A DNA stretch of 64,000 nt from Gentiana macrophylla (taxonomy: Eukaryota > Streptophyta > Magnoliopsida > Gentianales > Gentianaceae), in the NCBI GenBank assembly GCA_026214975.1, contig CM047805.1, forward strand, positions 59,574,834 to 59,638,833. Direction: 5' to 3'. A program made the translations under genes and the position numbers. Shown here piece after piece: positions 22,223 to 33,035 of this stretch. The notes under the pieces were generated by a model, which was not told where the DNA came from, did no database searches, and worked only from the letters and a program-made list of their open reading frames with translations. Every line of letters begins with the position of its first letter. Position 1 is the stretch's first letter.

Positions 22223-23313
22223 AGTACACGACAACTGAAAAGAGAAAAAGCAAGAAATCACTCAAAGCTGAATCTAGCAGTGAAAAGAATAAAGAATCAT
22301 CTGAAAATGATTCTGATGATGGTGATGAAGCTGATAGCTCAGACAATGAGAAAGCCTACCTATGCCTTATGGCTAAAGAATCTAATGAAACTGAGGTAAC
22401 CTCCAGCCCATACTCATCATCAAGTGCATCCACATCTGACACTTCACAATCTTCTATTCTTCCACTAGACTCTGCAAACCTAATTCAAAATCTCATGAGT
22501 AAAGTTGATGAAATTGAATTGAATCATGAAATTATGGAACATGAGTGTGAGAATCTAAGAAAGGAGAATAAAAGATTAAAGAAAGAACTGGACAAATTAA
22601 AAGCTGAAAAAACTAGTAAGGAGATTCACTCAACTGATCAACAAGCAGTAGATGATCACTCATCCAATGCTGAAAGATTAGCTGAGAAAATTTCCCTACC
22701 AGTCAAGTTCACCAATGCACCAGCTTACAAAACCTCAAAAAGGTTTGGATCTAGATCTGGCCTTGACTACAACAGTCAGGATGAGAATAGAAACAATGGA
22801 CAACACAATTCTGAATCTAGGACCAAGAATGGACCAAAGATCAGAAAAGGACATACCATAGTTTCAACCACTAATCCTACACCGGTGAAGTCAAAACCCA
22901 GTGTAGTGAAACAGCAGAACAAACCATCAATTCAGTCAACCAAAAGCAAAGGTTTTCTGAAATGTAAAGGAAGACTTTACTCTTCAGAAGATGATTGGAA
23001 TGTTGCAGCTCCAAAATACAAGAAGAAACCATTTCATGTCATGCATCATGTGTTTAAGAAAAAACAACCAAGGTTTGTTCCTAGACACATGAAGCAACAT
23101 AGGTTTCCTACTGCATATTGGAAAGTGAAAAAGGATTCATATGCATCAAAAAATGGAGAAAAGTATCAGAATACCTTCAGTAGAAATATTAAAAGCTATT
23201 CTGCCATGCCTTATACATATGAAGTTGATGACTTTAATTATCCAAAAAGAAGATCATTTGGATATACACTTGGAGTAGGAGGCATGACTGCTAATAGGTA
23301 TGGACCCAAATAG
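22219..23313 (+). CDS. Gag C-terminal / gag-pol linker of D
   Basis: Open for 364 codons. Lys-rich start, an acidic Ser/Asp block (SSENDSDDGDEADSSDNEKA), CLMAKE (a motif usual after the Copia zinc knuckle), a coiled coil (about residues 95-137, EHECENLRKENKRLKKELDK), then a basic Gln/Lys-rich region running toward the protease. The length between knuckle and protease is longer than in most Copia elements and fits Sireviruses. It overlaps the gag stop by ATGA; most likely the fused gag-pol frame was shifted here. Confidence 0.65.
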   Translation: MKYTTTEKRKSKKSLKAESSSEKNKESSENDSDDGDEADSSDNEKAYLCLMAKESNETEVTSSPYSSSSASTSDTSQSSILPLDSANLIQNLMSKVDEIELNHEIMEHECENLRKENKRLKKELDKLKAEKTSKEIHSTDQQAVDDHSSNAERLAEKISLPVKFTNAPAYKTSKRFGSRSGLDYNSQDENRNNGQHNSESRTKNGPKIRKGHTIVSTTNPTPVKSKPSVVKQQNKPSIQSTKSKGFLKCKGRLYSSEDDWNVAAPKYKKKPFHVMHHVFKKKQPRFVPRHMKQHRFPTAYWKVKKDSYASKNGEKYQNTFSRNIKSYSAMPYTYEVDDFNYPKRRSFGYTLGVGGMTANRYGPK

Positions 23314-23610
23314 TGTTGGGTACCTAAACATACTTAATTTGTTTTGTAGGATGTCTGGTACATAGACATTGGATGTTCCAGACACATGACAGGAAACAAT
23401 GGATGGCTCACTGACTTTAATGCTTTTGATGGACCCAAAGTCACCTTTGGAGGAAATGAAAACCCTGGTAAAATTAAGGGGGAAGGCATAATGCTCAAAG
23501 ACAACTTGAAGATTCAAAATGTGGCCTATGTTAAAGGACTGAACTTCAACCTACTGAGTATTAGTCAATTCTGTGACAAAGGCTACAATATGCAGTTCAA
23601 CAAGGAATGA
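23314..23610 (+). pseudogene. Protease of D
   Basis: Reads WYIDIGCSRHMTGN, where the family has D-S-G: the Ser/Thr next to the catalytic Asp is Ile, so it is likely inactive. KGLNFNLLSISQFCDKGY, the conserved end of the domain, follows at about 23536-23590. A stop near 23335 precedes it and one at 23608 ends it. Confidence 0.82.
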
Positions 23611-23670
23611 TGCAAAGTGGTTCACATCCTAACCAACACAGTTGTACTTGCATGAAGAAGAGAAGACAAC

Positions 23671-24360
23671 ATGTATGTAGTAGACTGGAAGACAGCAACA
23701 ATAGAAACATGTTTGATTGTCAAAAGTAAACAATCAATAAGCTGGATTTGGCATACAAGATTGAATGATCTCAACTTCAAAACCATCAACACACTGTCAA
23801 AGAACAAGTTAGTTAAAGGCCTACCAGAGATCACATTCAAGAAAGAAAGTCTATGTGAAGATTGTCAAAAAGGGAAGCACATTAAAAGCTCCTTCAAATC
23901 AAAGCCCTATCAATCAACAACAAGAATTCTGCATCTTCTTCCTATGGATCTTTTTGGACCAGTCACACTAGTCAGTATAAGTGGAAAGAAATACACTCTA
24001 GTAGTGGTGGATGACTTCTCCAAATACACCTGGACTATATTCATGAACAAGAAGAGAGAGACACTCAAGAAGTTGCCAAATTTGCTAAGAAGAATTCAAA
24101 ATGAGAAGGAACTGAAGATCATCAAGATCAGATCAGATAACGGCACAGAGTTTCTAAATGAAATTATCAGAACCTACTGTGAAGAGAATGGAGTACCACA
24201 TCAACTATCAGCAACAGGAACTCCACAGCAAAATGGTGTAGCAGAAAGAAGAAACAGAACTCTCAAAGAAACAGTCAGAACAATGATTGCAGAAGCATGT
24301 TTGCCAAAGAGATTTTGTGATGAAGCAGCAAATACTACGTGCTATACTCAAAATAATTAA
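23671..24360 (+). pseudogene. int: Integrase of D
   Basis: The zinc domain starts IWHTRLNDLNFKTI and continues to CEDCQKGKH; the second His of the HHCC set is lost (LND for the usual LGH). The core shows VVVDDFSKYTW (first Asp), IRSDNGTEFLN (second Asp) and TPQQNGVAERRNRTLKE (Glu). A frame change near 24350 ends it; 24361-24448 continues in another frame. Confidence 0.87.
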
Positions 24361-24448
24361 TCATCAACAAACATCATGGAAAAACTCCATATGAAATATG
24401 GAATGGAAGAAAACCTAATATCTCATATTTGCATATGTTTGGATCTAA

Positions 24449-24739
24449 ATGTTTGTGTTGAACAGGAATCAGTTACACACTCTATATGAAAAAGCTGATG
24501 AAGCAATCTTTATGGGAGACTTAGACACCAGCAAAGCATTCAGAGTACTCAACAAAAGGACCCTGGTGATTGAAGAATCAATTCATGTAGTCTTTGATGA
24601 GTCAAACACAAATTGTGAAAACCTTCAAGAACTTGAAGAAGCAGGACCAAGACAAGTCTACATGAATACAACAGTACCAGCTACTAGTCTAAGTCACAAT
24701 TTTGGAAATCAATATGAACCACCAGTCAATACAAGATAA
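24449..24739 (+). pseudogene. Integrase C-terminal segment of D
   Basis: Contains FMGDLDTSKAFRVLNKRTLVIEESIHVVFDES in pieces, matching the Copia integrase C-terminal region (usual form YSxxSKAYRVFNKRTxxVEESxHVxFDE). It ends at TAA 24737-24739, before the RT. Confidence 0.75.
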
Positions 24740-24784
24740 GAGGTACCAGCACAAGAGCATGAAGCTGATACACAAGCTGAAGTT

Positions 24785-25144
24785 GTGAAAGCACCAAGTC
24801 AAGAACAACTTCAACCAGATCTCAACTGGCTAAGAGATCATCCTGTAGATCAAGTCATTAGAGACATTCACACACGAGTCATAACCAGAAGACAACTGGA
24901 GCATATGCTAACATGTTTTCTATCTCAAGTAGAACCCAAAACAATAGATCATGCAATCCATGATGCTGACTGGATTACAGCTATGCAAGAAGAACTAAAT
25001 GAGTTTGAAAGAAATGAGGTCTGGGAACTTGTTGACAGACCAGACATAGCCAACATCATTGGTACAAAATGGGTATTCAGAAACAAGATGGATGAACAAG
25101 GAACAGTTGTCAGAAACAAAGCAAGGCTAGTTGCTAAAGGCTAC
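24785..25144 (+). pseudogene. Reverse transcriptase of D, N-terminal part
   Basis: Encodes ADWITAMQEELNEFERNEVWELV, then TKWVFRNKMDEQG and RNKARLVAKGY, the conserved start of Copia RT. Element E interrupts the frame at 25144. The RT continues at 34951 in the same frame once E and one target-site copy are excluded. Confidence 0.9.
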
Positions 25145-25675
25145 TGATGAGAGATAAATTTATGATCATTATTATGACATTTCGCCCCACTTTTGATACC
25201 ATTTTGAGCATTATTGTACCAATTCAAGTCAATTATCCCTTATATTTATCTAATTATGTTAGTAGTAGTTATTATGTAAAATATCGTGTTTTTATAAGTT
25301 TTACTAAGTTTTGTACGGTTTAGTAACCGGAGTATTGTATGTCGGATTTCGTTTGGTGTTTTGGTACTTTATTGCGAGGATTATACGTTTACCAAGATCC
25401 CAAGTGGCGACATTTTTGAGCCTAAAAACATATCTTTTGAGGAATAGAAGATTATGCCATAAGCTAACAAGTTCGAACAGATCAATTGTCCTTAGTACTT
25501 CTACCATAACCTATCATTGACGGACATTTGACCTGACTTAGAGGCATTTTCAGAGAAAAAGTCCTTAATGAAAGTTGTAGATCTTCGGAAGAGCTTTCCA
25601 ACGAATATCAAATCATGTCAATCTGAGGTCTACAGCTCGAGATAGGTTTTTACGAACATCTGATATGTTGCATGG

Positions 25676-25799
25676 CCGGCACGCGCCGGAGAAGGCCGAA
25701 TATGGCAGGAAAATCTCTGAATCTGGGCCCACAAGATCCTAATGATTAAAAATGCACTGTGTAGCCGGCACGTGCCGGTGAGGCTCCGGCACGCGCCGG
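25676..25799. promoter_or_regulatory. G-box-like palindromes before the E promoter
   Basis: CCGGCACGCGCCGG at 25676-25689 and 25786-25799, and the perfect palindrome CCGGCACGTGCCGG at 25765-25778, which contains a G-box core CACGTG. The last one ends 10 bases before the TATA box. G-box cores bind plant bZIP and bHLH factors, so a regulatory role is plausible but not shown. Confidence 0.75.
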
Positions 25800-25809
25800 T
25801 AATGTGGTC

Positions 25810-25817
25810 TATAAATA
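25810..25817 (+). promoter_or_regulatory. TATA box of the E 5' LTR
   Basis: TATAAATA inside GGTCTATAAATACTCC; conserved in the 3' LTR at 33701-33708. Confidence 0.75.
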
Positions 25818-27053
25818 CTCCTCTCAAGCTCATTTGATCAGCTGCCCTGGAATTTATGTATATATCTATATATATACTTTCCTCTATCGTTTTCTTTCTA
25901 TTTCTTTTATGTTTGGGCCCATGTATACATATATATGTCTATGTATGTATGTATATATGCTTATATGTATGAATAAACGTAGTAATGTTGTAATCTTTGG
26001 AGAAGATTATCGAGGATTGTTGTCTCTGAAAAGTCGTTGTTACTTTCACGAGGATTAGGCTCCAATTCAAAGTGATTGTAATCGGTAATTTTCTAATGTT
26101 ATTATGTTTGTTTGTTTTTATATCTATATATTAGGTATAATGATATTAGGCTAACTTAATATCTAGCCAAGATATGAAATTGGATTAGTTTTATCTTTTA
26201 GGAAATAGATAACGACTATGTTAAAATTGATTAAAATCAGTTATAATGAATCTCTTTCTATGTTTGTATTAGCGTAGCTAATCGATATGAAAGAATTCAT
26301 AATCTAATTATGAATTGACGCCTCGTAGTTAGGTTATGAACTCATTAATAGAAAGACCGGAGGGTAAAATTGGCGAGTGAAAGCGTGACAAGCGGAATCC
26401 GATTTCTAAACCAGGGGTAGATTTGTTTCGGGAGAAACAAACTCTTATTGAAATTTATACTCGAGAGATTATCACGTTAAATTCGCTGTTTAATTGACAT
26501 ACCTTAAAATTGGCCGAATGACAAAGCGGGAGTGACCCATGCTTGAGGATGACATTGGATGAGAGGACAAGACATATGACAATTTCATACGCTCGTGTGA
26601 GGAGAAATTGCCTAGCTTAGGAGTATACCGTTCAGTATAATTGATTGGACCTTGAATAAAGGAAGATCTGTCTCATTTATTTCTACTAAAAGATATTGAT
26701 TCATATAAAGTATTCTTGGCTAGATCCAAAAATATATATTATATTAGTATTTATTTGTTTTATTTTTCTGTTTTACTAACATCTAACTCTAACATTACTA
26801 ACTAATCTAAGCCGATCTAACTATCTAACCCCAGGAAAAAGTAAAAGCTGCGACTTAGATCGAGTTAATAATAGCTTCTTGGTGTTTAACCCCACTTAAA
26901 AGAATTACCATGTTTTCCCGAGGAATACGACCGACTCACCAGACTAGCACTACAATTTGACCGGTACATCGCCGGTTAGGATCTGTATAGCCTAGGTAAT
27001 GTCCGTCGACTTTTCGCGCCATTTCAAGGTTAGGTTTAGATCTGTCAACATTT

Positions 27054-27069
27054 TGGCGCCGTTGCGGGA
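27054..27069 (+). other. PBS of E (tRNA-Asp, one base short)
   Basis: TGGCGCCGTTGCGGGA starts 6 bases after the LTR. It matches the tRNA-Asp PBS of C and F except that one C is missing in the CCGG core. Confidence 0.85.
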
Positions 27070-27255
27070 AAACGTCGCTAATTTCTTTCTTTGTGTCTAG
27101 GCGTTACTACTTGTATTAGCTCAAAATTCTCGAGGATAAGTCAACTCTCTTCTTTATCTCAATTCTATTTTCTTTTTCGTTGATACTTACCTTATAGGTA
27201 AGTTATCAATTTTGTTACTACTATCTTTTTGAGTTATTTTACGTGTTCGTTAGGT

Positions 27256-28045
27256 GATGACGAGATCATCTTGAATCGAAATACGGAAATGGCGAATTCG
27301 ATGATGAAACACCGGGCGAGGGCTTGATCATGCCCGAGGAATGGAAATAATCGTAATCGGAATCGGAATAATCGTAATAATCACCCACCAAACCCGAGGC
27401 GATCGCGTGATCATATCGTAGAAGGAATCAGATTAATAATCCAATTCTTTTACCCAATAAAGGAGCAAATAATTTGAAATAAAATCTCATCTTTTGGTTT
27501 AATTGACACAAGAGCCCAATTTCTAGGAGAAGATGATGAGGATCCACATCATCATCTCTATCTTTTCGAAGAATTGTGTAATCTGACCAAAAGTCATGGT
27601 GCTCATCGTGAATTAACGAGGATGTCTTTGTTTCCTTTTTCTTTAAAAGGAAGAGCACGAGATTGGTTTCATCACTTCCACATCATTCATTGACAAGTTG
27701 GGAGGAGATTCAAACCGAGTTCTTAAAGCAATATTTTACTCTGGAAAAAAATTGGAATTAATAGTCGAAATTGCTAATTTTAAACAAGGATCCGAAGAAA
27801 CACTCGGGAATGCTTGGGAAAGATTTAAAAGTTATTACGAGCTTGTCCCGATCATGGTTATTCCTTAGAAATGCAAATCCAACTTTTACGTCGTAAATTA
27901 AGAAAAGACTCACGTGCGGATGTAGATCATGCATGTGGTGGTTCGTTAATGATGAGTGAAGCCCAAATAGTTTACGATGCTATAGAAAAGATTTCCAAAA
28001 TTAACGAATGTGGGAAACCGGCTCTAGCACAAGAAAAGTAGCTTT
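27256..28045 (+). pseudogene. gag: Gag domain of E, broken
   Basis: Pieces in shifting frames show LGEDDEDPHHHLYLFEELC, then LTRMSLFPFSLKGRARDWFH, then an ERFKSYYELVP segment and DVDHACGGSLMMSEAQIVYD. This is the Retrotrans_gag domain order. Stops and frame changes occur near 27480, 27690, 27760 and 27866. A start at 27256 (ATGACGAG) is the first suitable ATG after the PBS. Confidence 0.78.
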
Positions 28046-28246
28046 GCAGGAGAATGTACACGAATCTGAAGTCCTAGCACACTTGGAGAATTTGAGTAGG
28101 AAATTTGTGACTTTTAGCTTGATAAAAATGTAAACTCAGAAAATATCATACCAAATGACTACTCAAATCATGATAATGTGTCATTAGGGATGGAAGAACC
28201 AAAAGGATATTCAAGGAAAAAGTGAATTTTTTACCAAGATAGGAAT

Positions 28247-28549
28247 TTGAACAACGCGTATTCAAACTCGTTTAATGCTATTAGAAGAGATCACCTTATT
28301 TTTCGTTGGTATGAAATCCCTAGTAAGCAAGGACAACCACCGTATCCAATCCAGTATAAGAATCCATATCAAGTTTATCAAGGAGATACATCGAATCAGA
28401 ATCTACAGTCATTACCTAGACCTTATCCACAATATACCACTCAAAGCATACCGGGTCACCCAAAGTTCAACTCAACTGAAGGAGTTAATAAATGGAAGAA
28501 ATTAATGGAAAATATGTTGGGTGTGATATCTTCTCAAGCTCGAATATAG
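28247..28549 (+). pseudogene. Gag middle segment of E
   Basis: Open for 100 codons, rich in Tyr, Pro, Gln and Asn (a QPPYPIQYKNPYQVYQGD segment). It lies between the gag domain and the conserved linker, where Athila gag is normally of low complexity. No motif of its own. Confidence 0.5.
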
Positions 28550-28588
28550 AAACCATGATGACTTCTATATAGTATAATCACTAAGGAT

Positions 28589-29251
28589 ATGAGTACGTTG
28601 AAAACATCTATAAGTGGACATGATACCAGAATGAGAATTGTAGAAGCTTCATTACGGAATTTGGAATATCACTTGAGTAGAGAGGTAGAACGTAAAAACA
28701 GTAGACCTCCAGGAGGATTATCAAGTAATACCGAAAGGAACCCGAGAAAGGTAAAAGCTGTTATTACTAGAAGTGGAAGTATCTGTGGAAGTAATGGATT
28801 AGAAAACTTCGGATATAATGAAGTAGAGAATGATTTAGATGGTAAATTTGAAAAGGATATGGAAAATAAACCGGAATTCACTAAAGAGGAAGAGGACATT
28901 ATTGAAGATTTCCTAAGACAAATTGAACCTGAAAGGGAGAATGAGGAATGGGTCAAGGTTCCTAGAATATTGAAAAATTCAAGATCGAATGACTTAAGAA
29001 CCTTGTTCAATAAGCAGGATAGAATGGAATCAAGTTTGAAAGGGCCAATTCAAACTGAACCTTATCCAGCTCAACCCAAATTCATCTCAGTTCAACCAGA
29101 TAAGGCATCACCACATCCAGTGCATATTTTGAAGAAAAAGGTACAGAATGATGACCCACAGTGTCCTCAAAAGGCACAATCATTCGAGGAAGCTTTACCA
29201 TATTCATCTAACGACAAAGGTAAGGAAGTATACATTCTAAACACGCTTTAA
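28589..29251 (+). pseudogene. Gag-protease linker of E
   Basis: Starts with a helical segment (RIVEASLRNLEYHLSREVE) and contains LSSNTERNPRKVKAVITRSG, the Athila hallmark also seen in A. An acidic region and a Pro/Gln-rich tail follow. The frame ends at TAA 29249-29251; a poorly conserved stretch then leads to the protease. Confidence 0.8.
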
Positions 29252-30137
29252 TTGATCTTGAATTACTTTCCTATTCTCCGAAAAAGATGAAGTTGGATAA
29301 GAAGTATGCACGTTTTCTTGACACTTTTCGGCACTTAACTATTAATATCCCTTTCATTGAAGCTCTAATCAATATGCCGGAATATGGTAAGTTTCTTAAA
29401 GACATACTATCCCGAAAGAAAAGTTGGAAGAATATAAAATGGTGTGTCTAAGTGAGAAGTGTTCCATGAGTTGCTTCAACATAAGCTTCCTCCTAAACTG
29501 AAAGATCCGGGTAGTTTTACTATCCCATGTGATATTGGGGGGCTTTTGTTTGAGAATTCAATATGTGATCTCGGTTCAAGCATAAACCTCATGTCCTACA
29601 ATGATTTCATGAAACTTGGCATATGTAAGCTTAAGCGTCTGAGAGATGACTCTTCAAGCGGCATATAGATCTATTAAACATCCTAAAGGAGTCATCGAAG
29701 GCGTGTTGGTTAAGGTAGATAAATTCTACTTCCCGTCGATTTTGTTGTTATGGATATGGAGGTAGGGAGTGCACCCCTTATCCTCGGTAGACCATTTTAG
29801 CAGCGGTGGGGCTGTGATCAATGTTCGTAAGGGAGAGCTTAGTTTGGGAGTGAATGATGAGCGCGTTGTCTTTAACATTTACAATCTATTGAAATATCCA
29901 CTAGAATCTTATTCTCGTGTAGACCCTTTGTGTTCTCTTTTTGTGGATCGTACTAACACGCAGGTAATTGAAGAAGATGACTCCAGCAACAATGTGGAAG
30001 CTCACAAAACGAAAGCTCAAAAATCAGAGGAAAAGGTCAAGAATCGTTGGATTCGACGGAATTTGTCTGCTCTATGTTGGAGACCGGTATTGAAGAAGGA
30101 TGCAGTGCGTGAGGATGACCCACCACCAGTGCATTAA
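29252..30137 (+). pseudogene. Protease of E
   Basis: About 29290-29390 keeps the usual lead-in with a PFIEALINMPEYGKFLKD-like segment. 29459-29668 encodes LPPKLKDPGSFTIPCDIGG and CDLGSSINLMSYNDF, with the catalytic Asp of the D-L-G type used by Athila. A frame change near 29640 is followed by VDFVVMDMEVGSAPLILGRPF-type text, and 29769-30137 encodes the C-terminal region. Pol does not follow. Confidence 0.82.
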
Positions 30138-31290
30138 AAGTTGAAGCAAGATAAAGTCTAGCTATAAACTATAAATTTAGAACTATCACGGGTACTATCC
30201 TTCCTATTTACTCCTTAAGCATTTATTTCTCGTTGATTCATGTGCTTAATTGTTACGTGCTTTGGTGAGTAAATGATAGAAGTATCCTATTATGTTTAGT
30301 ATTTTATATTTTCGTTTTAGGCATTTAATTTTATCAAGCAAACGACGTTAACCAAAAGCGCTACTGGGAGGTAGCCCGTAAAAATATAAAAATCATAATT
30401 TAGTCTTTTACCGGACAGACATTAAAGAACTGGATGTTTTTTTTATTTTTCCTGTTAGTAGTAAAGCACAACTAAGTTTCAAGATGAATGTTTGAATATC
30501 ATTAAAAGGGAAAGATTAGGTGGTTATCCGAAAATCCCGATGGAAATTAAAGAAAAAGTTCAAATACGTCATTTCTTAGACTTAGGTTGCTATTGAGAAT
30601 CTGGGGATAGAAGACTAAAATGTTTGAGAAACACTTAGTTTTTAATTATTTTTAGGTATTTCAAATGTGATAAAATATAATTGACACACTTGATGTAGTG
30701 TATTTGAAAGAATAAGTTTTTAATAATGTGAGTAACACTTAAGCATTATGATAATATAATATTTGTCTATCTTTGATTTTAATATTATTTTTGAGTATGT
30801 ATAATTAGATAATTGTTATCAAATATTTTATTTATGGAATTAGACAAGTATACTTGCATTTATAGTTAATTTTTAGAAAAGTTTTTTGTCAAGGCGAATA
30901 TGAATATGGAATCGGATTAGGGATGATGAGATTTTGGCATAACTTTGATAAACTATAGCCAAATAGCCTACCCGAATAAAAATTTCCAATTTTGACCCCA
31001 CCTCACCTTGTTAGAGTGATCAAGACCTCACTCGAAATAGCCATTATGATTAACTAGAAATAACCGACCCTTAGCCTATTTTGGTCTACATTTCCTTGAA
31101 ATCCCTCGAGTTTATGCGTGCTTATGAAAGGAGATGATAACATAAAAGAGCTAAGTATCGATATTCAGAAGAATGGTATATGCTGAGATTGGAAAAGTTA
31201 GATAGGTATTGATGTATTCAATCTCACCTCATGACACTTGAAAATATAAGTCGATTTTGGCAATGAGTTCGGATATGTTAATATCCTATG

Positions 31291-31365
31291 AAAAAAAAAA
31301 AAAAAAAAAAAAAAAGGAAGAAAGAAAGAAAAGAAAAGAAAAAAGAGAAAAACAGAAAAGAAAAA
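31291..31365 (+). repeat. Poly-A and A/G-rich tract in E
   Basis: A run of about 25 A residues followed by AAAGAAAG-type purine repeats. Purely low complexity; the run length may be inexact in the assembly. Confidence 0.9.
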
Positions 31366-32440
31366 GAAAGTTTATGTTTTCAGAATAAATATCGGGGTTG
31401 TTATTAATCAAAAGTGTTTTTGAGATGAAAGTATGAGTATGTACAACTTGTTTCTTTCTTCTTTAAATATCCTTTATTTATCCTTTTCGATTAGCCAACA
31501 CCCTGAGCCTGAACGTTATAAGCCATTTTGCCAACTACTTGACCTAGTCTTTGATTCCGGATCTTCATTAGTGGCGATTGAAAGTATTTGTAAATTTTAA
31601 CTATCTAGTAAGTAATGCATGTAGAATTTCATTTAGATAATGTATGATAATTAATTTGATAGTTATACCTACTTTCCTCTATTAATCTCTTAGAAAAACA
31701 TAATCATCATATGATCTTAATCTTTGAATGCATACATCTTTGCATTAGAATCTTAAAGCTGGATAATTACATTATCTCCTTTGTATCCTTATATTTATTG
31801 CTTTGATTGCTCAAGAATGAGAAAAAGCTAAGTGGGGAGTGGTGATGATAAGTATCATATTTTAATCCCACCCACCCACCCTTTAATATCATCCCAGTAT
31901 TTGTTTTGACTTGTTTTAGTGCTCCATTGCTTTCCCAACAACTTATTTACACTTACTTTACATTGGGGACAATGTAAGTTCGTAAGTGGGGAGTGGAGTC
32001 GTTGGTCTAGCAATGGAATTAATGTTTATTTTGTATCAATAAATCCCTTAGTTTTTGATTTTTTTCGAGCATTATTTAGTTGATTAAAATAAACTGTATA
32101 AGGTATATATTTCATGGATTTGAAGATGTAATGATCAATTTGGATGTGTATAACCAATGTGAACCGTAAGTGCATTGTAATTCCAAATATATTTGTGTAA
32201 CATGAATTCCTTCACGTAAAGCCTTTGATATTGAAGCGAAAATTTTAAACTGTATCCATTCAGTATCCTAGTGGTTATTCTATAGATAATACAAAGTAAC
32301 TTAGTACCTAATTTTTGAGCGTGTCTTCGTGAATATCGAAGGTTTGAATGTGATAGAAAGGATATAAGTTAAGTTTATGAAAAAAAAAAAAGAAAGAAAG
32401 AGATGAACTATTTATATGTCGGTTGTAGCTACCAATGATT

Positions 32441-32550
32441 TGAGTGCAAGAGGGCGTTATCACGAAACGCCCTATATCACTATGAGGTTTAAAAGCTCCC
32501 GACGCTGATGATAGTAGTCGGCTAGGTGTTATCACGAAACGCCCTATTCT
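32441..32550 (+). other. Tandem stem-loop pair in E
   Basis: Hairpin 1: AGGGCGTT, loop ATCACGA, AACGCCCT (32461-32483, perfect 8-bp stem). Hairpin 2: GGTGTT, loop ATCACGA, AACGCC (32525-32543, one G/T wobble). Flanks GATTTGAGT and CTATATCACTATGA match C. Stems differ from C while pairing is kept. Confidence 0.8.
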
Positions 32551-33016
32551 TTGGGAATGAGGGCATATGCTACACATGTGAAATTAAGTTCATCAAAAGA
32601 AAAAAGAAAAAAAAAGAAAAATAAAAAATAAAAAAAATAAAAAAAAAAAAATTAAGCATGGTTGAAAATTTAGCTATCTTCTGACTATCCCCAGTATAAA
32701 CTGAATGATATGCTTTAGGGATTATCCTAATAAGTACTCGGAAGAACTTTGTGTGGGCTATCTCTGCTTATACCTAGGAAAGTCATTAGGGTTTGTCTGA
32801 ATGGATATTTGTGTGTTTTGCTTGATTTATTCAAGAGAGGATAGTGGAAATTGAAAAGGCTTGACACACACACACTCTGTTATACATTTATATTAAGGTT
32901 AACGCTGGTTGTAATTCTAATGGTTGTATTATCCGGTTGTCCCTTCTATCTTATACCTTCATGAATTTATCTCTTATTCATTTTGTTTTATCGCTTGTTT
33001 TGCTCGAGGACGACCA

Positions 33017-33032
33017 AAAGCTAAGTAGGGGG
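33017..33032 (+). other. Polypurine tract of E
   Basis: AAAGCTAAGTAGGGGG just before the 3' LTR at 33036. It sits right after the string CTCGAGGACGACCAAAAG, which many Gypsy elements have in this position. Confidence 0.75.
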
Positions 33033-33035
33033 TTG

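Larger units (their letters stand above)
25145..27047 (+). repeat. 5' LTR of E
   Basis: Starts TGATGAGAG, ends TCTGTCA. Collinear with 33036-34945; differences are mainly one-base indels. Holds CpG palindromes (25676-25799), TATAAATA (25810-25817), AT-rich repeats (25856-25970) and the shared U5 box (26913-26932). Confidence 0.95.
30138..33035 (+). other. 3' non-coding region of E
   Basis: 2.9 kb without a credible ORF. It contains a TGGGAGGTAGCCCG hairpin-like string (30365-30378), a long A tract with an A/G-rich tail (31291-31365), two AAGTGGGGAGTGG copies (31831-31844 and 31985-31997), the string ATTGGGGACAATG, A-rich runs (32379-32402, 32595-32651), the tandem stem-loops (32441-32550) and the PPT. 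The layout parallels the interior of C. Confidence 0.8.

Noticed and set aside
25804..26058. 84-codon frame starting in the E LTR, repeated at 33695
   Set aside because: It is LTR leader with AT-rich repeats; the two copies differ by frame-changing indels.
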